DNA of 11,699 bases from positions 1-11,699 of the forward strand of contig CADBPA010000150.1 of assembly GCA_902796505.1 (NCBI GenBank), read 5' to 3'. Positions 1 through 5,649 of this stretch are shown here, in pieces; positions within the stretch are counted from its first letter, which is position 1, and the number at the start of each line of letters is the position of its first letter. A program made the position numbers and the translations under genes. This stretch comes from an uncultured Ruminococcus sp. (lineage in GTDB: Bacteria; Bacillota; Clostridia; Oscillospirales; CAG-272). Under the pieces are notes generated by a model, which searched no databases, was not told the origin of the DNA, and worked only from the letters and a program-made list of their open reading frames with translations.

Positions 1-1284
1 CAGGATCATATTTCCGCACTCTTCGACCGGCATCTGCATGTTTTCGAGAAGACCGCCCTCGCGCAGACCGTAGACCTGCCCGGTGACGAGCGGATACTGC
101 CCGGCGTCATGCGGCGCGAAATCGAATTTCCATTCCCGGCTCGCGGCGAAACGGTAGATCGGGCGCATCATGGCGCGCACAAGTTCGGGATCGTAGAGCA
201 GGAAAAGCGGGATCGAAGGATAAGAGACGTCCACCGTCGCGGCGCAGCCGTTCGAGAAGCACTCCTTCGAGATCCAGATCAGCTCGCCCTCTTCGGTCAC
301 GGCGAGTTTGTGCGCCGCGATGACCTGCCGATAGGCAAGCGAGAGCAGATCGGCGTATTTTTCGCCGCCTGCCATATAGGCGTCCGCGATCAGTTTGTCC
401 GAGAAGGCGTCGCACTCCTCTTTGAGCGCCGGATAATCGGCGATCGCCTCGGCGATCGCTGCCTCGATCGTCTTGCCGTCTTTATTCCAATAAGAGGGAA
501 GCTGTTTTCCGAAATAGTTGATCGAGCGGATATCGTCGTAAGCGAAGAGGATCAGTTTTTCTTCCCCCTCGGTAAGCGGCGCGCAGAGATCGAGGAAGAG
601 GACAGAGCCGGTCCCGAACGGGGTGTCCTTGTGGCTGTCCGCCGGACGGAGCTCGGGCGCGCTCTCGCCGATCAGTTTCGACCCGTAAAGCGACCATACG
701 TTTCCGACGCCGACCTTGCCGTCCCCTGCCGTCGCAAGATAGAAATATCCCCAGTCGATCCGCAGATCGTCCCCGGAGCGGTTCAGCACGTCCTGCTTTT
801 CGGTGCCCATCCGCGCGCCGACGGCGCCGTCGATCTTCGCCTCCTCCGTCCTGACCGGCATCTCGCGCACGCGGTTCATGCAGAGCTGCGAGGAGACGCG
901 GATCTCGACCGATACGTCCTTGACCGAAGGATCCTTCTTTTCGTAAGAAACCGCGAGATAGGAGACCGGTCGGGAAAGAATTTCATACTTTCCGAGGAGC
1001 AGCGGCGTCATGAAGCGGACGAAAAGACGGATTTTCTCGTTCTCAAAAGTATAAAAGGTAGAAAGGGCGTTGACGTCCATCGTCACCTGCGGGATCTTGC
1101 GCATATCGCGGTTATATCCGAGGAAGAGCAGCTGCTCGCCGTCGATATTGACCGTACCGACGATCGGCTGTTTCGCTCCCGTCCAATGGACGGTTTCGCG
1201 ATGGTTCAGGTTTTCGCTCGGAGACCAGACCGAGAAATAGGGATCCACTGTGATCAGCGGAATCGACGGTGCGCGAAGTTTCAT
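1..1284 (-). CDS. Glutaminase A-like protein (DUF4964/DUF5127/DUF4965 type), C-terminal part cut by window edge
   Basis: An uninterrupted frame of 428 codons runs from an ATG at 1284 off the left edge without a stop, so the 3' part is missing. The N-terminus (residues about 8-40) reads PLITVDPYFSVW...RETVHWTGAKQP, which I recognise as the start of the GtaA-like glutaminase family (DUF4964). Residues 80-108 (YTFE...RFMTPLL...LSRPVSYL) fit the same beta-rich region. Near the edge, APHDAGQYP (390-398) and MPVEECGNM (418-426) match the helical-barrel DUF4965 region. Family members are described as glutaminases, some secreted; the exact substrate here is unknown. No signal peptide is visible, so a cytoplasmic location is inferred. 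The site GAAAGGA (1294-1300) lies 9 bases before the ATG. It follows rsmI by 50 bases on the same strand, and I see no convincing promoter of its own. Family call is fairly sure; enzymatic activity is not. Confidence 0.85.
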   Translation of the reverse strand, partial: MKLRAPSIPLITVDPYFSVWSPSENLNHRETVHWTGAKQPIVGTVNIDGEQLLFLGYNRDMRKIPQVTMDVNALSTFYTFENEKIRLFVRFMTPLLLGKYEILSRPVSYLAVSYEKKDPSVKDVSVEIRVSSQLCMNRVREMPVRTEEAKIDGAVGARMGTEKQDVLNRSGDDLRIDWGYFYLATAGDGKVGVGNVWSLYGSKLIGESAPELRPADSHKDTPFGTGSVLFLDLCAPLTEGEEKLILFAYDDIRSINYFGKQLPSYWNKDGKTIEAAIAEAIADYPALKEECDAFSDKLIADAYMAGGEKYADLLSLAYRQVIAAHKLAVTEEGELIWISKECFSNGCAATVDVSYPSIPLFLLYDPELVRAMMRPIYRFAASREWKFDFAPHDAGQYPLVTGQVYGLREGGLLENMQMPVEECGNMIL

Positions 1285-1334
1285 AATGGAGTTTCCTTTC
1301 TGAATGAAGAATGTAAATGTAAAGAATTGTTTGC

Positions 1335-2207
1335 TTATTTGCGGTTTAGCAGCGCATAAAGATCGGATTTTGCCATGCCGCGGTCTTTGGCGGCGGCTTT
1401 GATCGCGTCCATACGCGAAAGCCCCTGCTCCTCATACGCCGCGACGTGATCTTGCGGCGGGAGCGCGCAGAGCGGATTCTCCTCCGTGAGGCAGACGCCG
1501 GCTTCCGCCGCGCCTTCGAGGATCAGCACGTATTCGCCGCGCGGCTCGTTCTGCTCATAAAACGCGACGGCTTCTCCGACCGTCGTCCGCATGACCTCCT
1601 CGTTGCGCTTCGTCAGCTCCCGGCAGAGCGAGATCTTCCGCTCGCCCCCGAAGCTTTCGAGCAGATCGGCAAGCGTGGTTTTCAGCTTGTGCGGCGCTTC
1701 GTAAAGGATCATCGTCCGCTCTTCCTTCTTCAGCGCGTCGAGCCGCTTTTTCCGCTCGCCTCGGATCGGGGAGAGAAATCCCTCGAAGCAGAATCTGCGG
1801 GTGGAAAGCGCCGAGAGCGCAAGGGCGGAAACGGCGGCGCAGGCGCCCGGAACGATCCGCACGGGAACGCCGGCGTCCGCCGCGAGCCGTACCATATCCT
1901 CTCCGGGATCGCTGATCGCCGGCATACCGGCGTCGGTCACGAGAGCGCAGCTCTCGCCGTTCAGCAGCCGCGCGAGAATGCGCGCGCCGCTTTGCTTTTT
2001 ATTGTGTTCGTGATAACTGACAAGCTCGCCTTCGATGCCGAGGCAGGCGAGAAGCTTCGCCGTATTCCGGGTGTCCTCCGCGGCGATAAAATCGACCTCG
2101 GAGAGGACCTTCTTCGCCCGGTCGGAAATATCGGCGAGATTGCCGATCGGAGTCGCGACCAGATACAGCGTCGCCTCTTCGGTCCTGTTCTTTTCCTGTT
2201 CCGCCAT
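1335..2207 (-). CDS. rsmI: 16S rRNA (cytidine-1402-2'-O)-methyltransferase RsmI
   Basis: RsmI uses S-adenosylmethionine to 2'-O-methylate C1402 in the decoding centre of 16S rRNA. The 290-residue protein is full length for the family and carries its tetrapyrrole-methylase-fold motifs in order: VATPIGNLADI (17-27), AEDTR (43-47), SYHEHN (64-69), VTDAGMPAISDPG (90-102), PGACAAVSAL (120-129), YEAPH (169-173), LCRELTKRNEEV (194-205) and GEYVLILEG (224-232). A short C-terminal helical domain (about 245-290) follows, as usual. The loop commonly written FLP reads FLSP at 144-147, a minor variation. The start at 2207 lies 7 bases after the stop of the upstream methyltransferase gene, with only a weak Shine-Dalgarno sequence in that gene's end, so co-transcription and translational coupling are likely. 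The neighbour order (trmN6-like then rsmI) is the same as in Bacillus, where a small GIY-YIG gene sits between them; that gene is absent here. Confidence 0.96.
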   Translation of the reverse strand: MAEQEKNRTEEATLYLVATPIGNLADISDRAKKVLSEVDFIAAEDTRNTAKLLACLGIEGELVSYHEHNKKQSGARILARLLNGESCALVTDAGMPAISDPGEDMVRLAADAGVPVRIVPGACAAVSALALSALSTRRFCFEGFLSPIRGERKKRLDALKKEERTMILYEAPHKLKTTLADLLESFGGERKISLCRELTKRNEEVMRTTVGEAVAFYEQNEPRGEYVLILEGAAEAGVCLTEENPLCALPPQDHVAAYEEQGLSRMDAIKAAAKDRGMAKSDLYALLNRK

Positions 2208-2214
2208 TTCCGTC

Positions 2215-2988
2215 TCACTTTCCGGAATAGATTTTCGGCAGCGCGCCGTATTCCATCAGATATTGCATCGCGGGGGTGTATTCTCTGTTCGCGGGATCCG
2301 TGTAGAGCAAAAGCGGCGGCGTAACGCGCACTCCGGGCTTTCCTCCGCGCTTTCCGAGCACAAGAACGAGCGCCGGTTCGCTCTCGCTGTCTGCGTAAAC
2401 AAAAGTTGTCTTTTTGGGCTCGATCCCGGCGTTCCGCATCGCGCAGAGCAGGTCGGCGAGGCGATCCGGGCGGTAAACCAGCGCAAGCGTTCCGCCGTAT
2501 TTGAGAAGCCTTGCCGCCGAGGCGAGCAGCTCTTCGATCGTTCCGTGGACCTCGTGCCGCGCGATCTGCTTAAAATCGGTGGCGCATCCGCGCCCGCTGT
2601 CCGCCTTCATATACGGGGGATTGGAGAAGACCAGATCGACCTGCCGCTTCGGGCTGAAATCGCGCACGTCGGCTTCGATCGCGTCAAGCCGGTCGTCCAT
2701 ACGGTTCAGTTCTGCGTTGCGGCGCGTCAGGTCGGCGTATTCCTTCTGGACTTCCACCGCCGTGATCTCTCCGACGCGCTCGCGGCCGAGCAGGAGCATC
2801 GAAACGATCCCCGTTCCGCTCCCGATCTCGATCGCCGTCTCAAACCGTCCGGCGGACGCCACGTAGCCGGCGAGCAAAAGCGCGTCGGTCCCGAAATTCA
2901 GCCCGTCGGTCCGCGAGATCAGGCGGATGCCGTCGTTGACTTGTTCGATTTTCTCATGTTCGCCGAGCGGCGCTGCAAGATCCATCAT
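2215..2988 (-). CDS. trmN6: tRNA1(Val) (adenine-37-N6)-methyltransferase-like protein (YabB/YfiC family)
   Basis: This is a class I SAM-dependent N6-adenine methyltransferase. Counting from M at 2988 (257 residues), it shows FGTDALLLA (32-40), motif I EIGSGTG (54-60), an acidic residue ending motif II (AVEV, 77-80) and the catalytic NPPY (123-126) typical of N6-methylases. In the TrmN6 family the target is A37 of tRNA1(Val); in Firmicutes this assignment rests on homology and the true substrate may differ. The frame is open up to 3030, but nothing resembling a ribosome site precedes that ATG. AAAGGA (2994-2999) lies 5 bases before ATG 2988 and 8 before ATG 2985, so one of these two is the start. 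The gene follows the ferredoxin terminator and precedes rsmI by 7 bases. No clear promoter is seen between 2989 and 3034, so expression may depend on read-through or on a weak promoter. Confidence 0.85.
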   Translation of the reverse strand: MMDLAAPLGEHEKIEQVNDGIRLISRTDGLNFGTDALLLAGYVASAGRFETAIEIGSGTGIVSMLLLGRERVGEITAVEVQKEYADLTRRNAELNRMDDRLDAIEADVRDFSPKRQVDLVFSNPPYMKADSGRGCATDFKQIARHEVHGTIEELLASAARLLKYGGTLALVYRPDRLADLLCAMRNAGIEPKKTTFVYADSESEPALVLVLGKRGGKPGVRVTPPLLLYTDPANREYTPAMQYLMEYGALPKIYSGK

Positions 2989-2993
2989 ATCTA

Positions 2994-2999
2994 TCCTTT
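2994..2999 (-). promoter_or_regulatory. Ribosome binding site that decides the trmN6-like start
   Basis: AAAGGA on the minus strand, placed 5 and 8 bases before two adjacent ATG codons (2988 and 2985). It excludes the longer reading frame starting at 3030, which has no such site. A small hairpin lies just upstream. Confidence 0.7.
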
Positions 3000-3001
3000 T
3001 C

Positions 3002-3018
3002 GGATGCCAAAAGCATCC
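3002..3018 (-). repeat. Small hairpin just upstream of the trmN6 ribosome site
   Basis: GGATGC (3002-3007) and GCATCC (3013-3018) form a perfect 6-bp stem with a 5-base loop. It ends 2 bases from the AAAAGGA ribosome-site tract. It has no T-run, so it is not a terminator. A role in mRNA processing or stability is possible but unproven. Confidence 0.45.
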
Positions 3019-3034
3019 ATACCGAATCATTCAG

Positions 3035-3066
3035 AAAAAGCGCCCGCCCGGCCGGGCGAACGCTTT
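3035..3066 (-). terminator. Intrinsic terminator of the ferredoxin gene
   Basis: Minus-strand transcripts would form an outer stem AAAGCG (3061-3066) with CGCTTT (3037-3042), a 2x2 internal loop, and an inner stem from the perfect 14-base palindrome CGCCCGGCCGGGCG (3045-3058). The 3' side runs into TTTTT. It begins 8 bases after the ferredoxin stop and precedes the trmN6 leader. Confidence 0.85.
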
Positions 3067-3074
3067 GTGCCGGA

Positions 3075-3245
3075 TCATTCCTCGGCGGGTGCTCCAACGG
3101 GGCAAATGTCTGCGCAGGTGCCGCAGGAGATGCACTCATCCGCGTTGATTACGTACTTGCCGTCGCCCTCGGAAATGCAACCGACGGGGCAGTTTTCAGC
3201 GCATGCTCCGCAGGAGATGCACTCATCGGAAATTTTGTAAGCCAT
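3075..3245 (-). CDS. Small 2[4Fe-4S] ferredoxin
   Basis: A 56-residue ferredoxin of the clostridial type, a soluble low-potential one-electron carrier. It has two cluster-binding repeats: CISCGACAENCPVGC (9-23) and CISCGTCADICPVGA (38-52). Each half supplies CxxCxxC plus the distal CP of the other cluster, so eight cluster ligands are present. An additional Cys lies at position 23. The length is normal for the family. The ATG at 3245 is preceded by GGGAGGT (3254-3260), 8 bases away, one of the strongest ribosome sites in the window. A promoter at 3280-3307 and a terminator at 3035-3066 make it a monocistronic unit. The two halves share an identical 20-base stretch at DNA level (3121-3140 and 3208-3227). 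Its electron-transfer partner cannot be told from context; radical SAM enzymes such as the one at 10175-11551 need reductants of this kind in general, but no specific link is shown. Confidence 0.95.
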   Translation of the reverse strand: MAYKISDECISCGACAENCPVGCISEGDGKYVINADECISCGTCADICPVGAPAEE

Positions 3246-3279
3246 TCTGGTAAACCTCCCTTATGTTTTGGTCTACTTT

Positions 3280-3307
3280 ATTGTATCATATCTTCGGAAA
3301 AAATCAA
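3280..3307 (-). promoter_or_regulatory. Sigma-A promoter of the ferredoxin gene
   Basis: Minus-strand -35 TTGATT (3302-3307), 16-base spacer, -10 TACAAT (3280-3285) with a TGA extension directly before it. The expected transcript leader is about 28 bases and ends in the strong ribosome site. An A/T-rich tract (3316-3340) lies directly upstream of the -35 and could act as an UP element. Confidence 0.75.
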
Positions 3308-3315
3308 GTCTTTTT

Positions 3316-3340
3316 GCAAAAAAAATACAAAATTTTTTGC
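3316..3340 (-). other. A/T-rich inverted repeat between ricT and ferredoxin
   Basis: GCAAAAAA and TTTTTTGC are separated by 9 bases. On the minus strand it lies about 50 bases after the ricT stop and just before the ferredoxin -35. It could be a weak, A/T-only terminator for holB-ricT, an UP element for the ferredoxin promoter, or both. No GC-rich terminator stem is visible after ricT. Confidence 0.35.
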
Positions 3341-3390
3341 CAAGTTCAGGTAGCCTCCGCTAACTCTCGATCTGCCGACCGAAGGAGAAA

Positions 3391-4422
3391 TTATTCCTCG
3401 GCGGACTCTTCCTTCGCTTCCTTCTGCCCCTTGTCGCCCTTCTTATCCTCTTTTTTCTGCGGCAGGCGCAGAACGGTGATCGACTCGGCAGGGTAGAATT
3501 TCGAGACCTCTTTGTCCTTGTCGTTCGTGATGCGGACCTTGACCTCGGCGGCGAGCGGACGGATCTCGGTGATATATCCCTCTCCGTCCTCGGTGCGGAC
3601 GAACGATCCGGTCGGCGGGGTGACCTTGATGGCTTCCTCGTAGGTGCTGTGTTCATAGGAGAGACAGCACATCAGCCTTCCGCAAACGCCGGAGACCTTC
3701 GCCGAATTGAGCGAGAAGTTCTGCTCCTTTGCCATCTTGATCGAAACCTGAACGAAATCGCTGAGGAATCCCGCACAGCAGAGCTTACGCCCGCAGGTGC
3801 CGATGCCGCCCATCAGCTTCGCCTCGTCCCGGATACCGATCTGGCGCAGTTCGATGCGCGTGCGGAAGGTGGACGCGAGATCCTTGACGAGTTCCCGGAA
3901 ATCCACGCGCGATTCGCAGGTGAAATAGAAGATCAGTTTGGAATTATCGAAGGTATATTCTGCGGCGACCAGCTTCATGCCGAGCTTGTGGGCGGCGATC
4001 TTCTTCTTGCAGAGGATCGCGGCGTCGCGCTCCAGCTCGCGGTTGCGCTCGTCCCGCTGCAGATCCTCCTCGGTCGCGATCCGCAGGACGTTTTTCAGCG
4101 GCGCGTTGGCTTTGGCGGCGGGAATATCGTTCGGCTCGGTCTTGACCGTTCCGAGTTCGATCCCGCGCGAGGTTTCCACGATCACGCGGTCGCCCGCCTT
4201 CAGCGCAAGCCCTGCCGGATGAAAAGAATAGACCTTCCCGGCGTTCCGGAAATTCACGCCGACGACCGTGACCGTACCGTCCGCGTTCAGCGGAAGCGCC
4301 GCCGGCTCTTCGGCGAAGGGATCGGCTCCCGCTTTCTCTTTCGCCTGCTTCGGCTCTTTGCTTTCTTTCCCCGGTTTCGGGGCTCTGTAAAAATTGAAAT
4401 TTTCTTTGCTCATATCTTTCAT
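3391..4422 (-). CDS. ricT: PSP1-domain protein, RicT/YaaT family
   Basis: In Bacillus subtilis RicT (YaaT) works with RicA (YmcA) and RicF (YlbF) in a complex that carries Fe-S clusters, and it influences RNase Y-dependent RNA maturation, sporulation and biofilm formation. This 343-residue protein has the PSP1 region with the family's hallmark Cys motifs CGRKLCC (210-216) and CGRLMCC (247-253), the likely cluster ligands. It differs from the Bacillus protein (about 275 residues) by a Lys/Glu/Pro-rich N-terminal extension (about 1-45) and a Lys/Glu-rich tail (321-343), both probably disordered. The start is taken at ATG 4422 because it overlaps the holB stop as ATGA; a second ATG lies at 4413. 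The frame is open upstream to 4929, but that part lies inside holB in another frame and is rejected. RicA and RicF genes are not in the window. Confidence 0.92.
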   Translation of the reverse strand: MKDMSKENFNFYRAPKPGKESKEPKQAKEKAGADPFAEEPAALPLNADGTVTVVGVNFRNAGKVYSFHPAGLALKAGDRVIVETSRGIELGTVKTEPNDIPAAKANAPLKNVLRIATEEDLQRDERNRELERDAAILCKKKIAAHKLGMKLVAAEYTFDNSKLIFYFTCESRVDFRELVKDLASTFRTRIELRQIGIRDEAKLMGGIGTCGRKLCCAGFLSDFVQVSIKMAKEQNFSLNSAKVSGVCGRLMCCLSYEHSTYEEAIKVTPPTGSFVRTEDGEGYITEIRPLAAEVKVRITNDKDKEVSKFYPAESITVLRLPQKKEDKKGDKGQKEAKEESAEE

Positions 4423-5480
4423 CTTTCTATCTGGTTTGATCCGCTTGCCGCGATCCGATAAGTGAGATCGGCAAGCAGAGTAGGGATCATTACGTATTTT
4501 CCGGCGTCGTCCAGCGCGGCGGACACCGCGTCCGAGATCGCGCCGAGCCGCCTCTCGCCGATCCTGCCCGCCGCCGCTGCCGCTTCCTCGCTGTCCCGGA
4601 AGAAGAGCGTGCCTGCCTCCGCACGGGTGCAGACGATCATATCCCGGACGGCGATCAGAAGCAGCTCCAGCGCGTCGCAGAGCGGCTCGCGCTTCTGCGG
4701 AAGAGACTGCACCGCGCGATAGAGTTCGGTATAGGGCGCACGGGTGCGCATCGCTTCGATCAGGTCGGAGACGACCGCGTTTTCCGCCTCGCGCAGTTCC
4801 AGCGTTTTCGGATCGAGCAGTTCCTTCGCCCGTCCGATCCGTCCTTCGGAAAAGCGGATCAGCGAACCGAAGCGGTCGGGAGAGGCGAGCGCCATGCGCT
4901 TTGCCTCCGGAACCGAGGCTTTCAGCCATTCTCCGAGCGCCGCGTCGGGAATCGGCTGCATTCGCAAAAGCTGTGCGCGCGAGCGGACGGTGGAGAGTAT
5001 TTTATCGGTGCTCTCGGCGAGCAGAAAAATATATACGCCGCGCGGCGGCTCTTCCAGCACCTTCAGCAGAGCGTTCTGCGCCTGCGGCGTCATATCCTCC
5101 GCGTCCTCGATAATGTAGATCTTACTGTCGGCTTCGGTCGCCGAGAGGAACATATCCTCCCGGAAGAGGCGCAGCTCGCCGACGCCGATGGTCGCCTTGC
5201 CGGAAGTTTTTCCGAGCGTCTTGACGTCCGGATGGTTATGGGAAAGGATCCGCCTGCAGCAGGAACAGATCCCGCAGGGGATCGCCGTATTTTCCGAATT
5301 CCTGTTTTCGCAGTTCTGCGCCGCCGCGATCTGCAGGGCAAAACTGTGCTTGCCGGAGCCTTTCAGACCGCAGAGCAGGAGCGCGTGCGGCAGAGTGGAG
5401 GTGCGGATCGCGTGCGCCGTGCGTTCTTTTGCCGGCTCATTTTCACAAATCGCCGCAAAATCCCGCGTTTTCATCGTCAT
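4419..5480 (-). CDS. holB: DNA polymerase III subunit delta' (HolB)
   Basis: Delta prime is part of the clamp loader that places the beta clamp on primed DNA. The 353-residue protein has the AAA+ layout: a P-loop GLKGSGKH (38-45), a zinc module with C57, C69, C72 and C75, the Walker B-like IYIIEDAEDM (121-130), the helix QNALLKVLEEPP (135-146) and an SRx arginine motif (S167-R168-A169). The last is normally SRC in clamp loaders; here Ala replaces the Cys while the key Arg is kept. The C-terminal helical collar (about 210-353) is poorly conserved, as usual. ATG 5480 follows AAAGGAGG (5488-5495) by 7 bases; an alternative ATG at 5474 is less well spaced. Its own promoter lies at 5511-5539, and its stop overlaps the ricT start. 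The holB-ricT pairing is classical in Firmicutes. Confidence 0.95.
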   Translation of the reverse strand: MTMKTRDFAAICENEPAKERTAHAIRTSTLPHALLLCGLKGSGKHSFALQIAAAQNCENRNSENTAIPCGICSCCRRILSHNHPDVKTLGKTSGKATIGVGELRLFREDMFLSATEADSKIYIIEDAEDMTPQAQNALLKVLEEPPRGVYIFLLAESTDKILSTVRSRAQLLRMQPIPDAALGEWLKASVPEAKRMALASPDRFGSLIRFSEGRIGRAKELLDPKTLELREAENAVVSDLIEAMRTRAPYTELYRAVQSLPQKREPLCDALELLLIAVRDMIVCTRAEAGTLFFRDSEEAAAAAGRIGERRLGAISDAVSAALDDAGKYVMIPTLLADLTYRIAASGSNQIER

Positions 5481-5510
5481 AGCGCGTCCTCCTTTCCTCG
5501 GCTACCTTAT

Positions 5511-5539
5511 ATTTTACCATTAAAAAAGGAAAAAGTCAA
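5511..5539 (-). promoter_or_regulatory. Sigma-A promoter of holB-ricT
   Basis: Minus-strand -35 TTGACT (5534-5539), 17-base spacer, -10 TAAAAT (5511-5516) preceded by TGG (extended -10). The leader is short and ends in AAAGGAGG. It stands back-to-back with the metG promoter, with 18 bases between the two -35 boxes. Confidence 0.85.
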
Positions 5540-5557
5540 TTCTTTTCTTGCAAACTC

Positions 5558-5586
5558 TTGCGTTTTTCGCAAAAATGTGTTAAAAT
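5558..5586 (+). promoter_or_regulatory. Sigma-A promoter of metG
   Basis: -35 TTGCGT (5558-5563), 17-base spacer, -10 TAAAAT (5581-5586) with a TGT extension. A short inverted repeat TTGCG-TTTTT-CGCAA (5558-5572) overlaps the -35 and might bind a regulator. The resulting leader of roughly 55-60 bases is too short for a T-box or S-box riboswitch, and none is seen. Confidence 0.75.
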
Positions 5587-5609
5587 ACAATATTGAAAGA
5601 ATTTTTTGA

Positions 5610-5633
5610 CCCGTCTGCCCATTCGCAGGCGGG
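5610..5633 (+). promoter_or_regulatory. Hairpin in the metG leader next to the ribosome site
   Basis: CCCGTCTGC (5610-5618) pairs with GCAGGCGGG (5625-5633) over 9 bp including one G-T wobble, with a 6-base loop. The 3' arm ends 2 bases before AAGGAG (5636-5641), the metG ribosome site. It could modulate initiation or protect the 5' end; no T-run follows, so it is not a terminator. Confidence 0.55.
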
Positions 5634-5649
5634 AGAAGGAGCCAGAGTT

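Noticed and set aside
109..1359. Long plus-strand open frame of 416 codons opposite the glutaminase-like gene
   Set aside because: Its translation is rich in Arg, Asp and Val without family motifs. The minus-strand frame over the same bases encodes clear DUF4964/DUF4965 motifs with a ribosome site.
1446..3240. Plus-strand open frames of 292 and 401 codons opposite rsmI, trmN6-like and ferredoxin genes
   Set aside because: They are antisense shadows caused by GC-rich codon use; all conserved motifs are on the minus strand.
4423..4929. Upstream extension of the ricT frame by 169 codons
   Set aside because: It lies inside holB in another frame, has low-complexity Arg/Gly/Ala composition, and the ATGA overlap with holB gives a natural start at 4422.
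5592..5649. T-box or SAM riboswitch in front of metG
   Set aside because: The leader is only about 58 bases and lacks the conserved elements of either class; only a simple hairpin is present.
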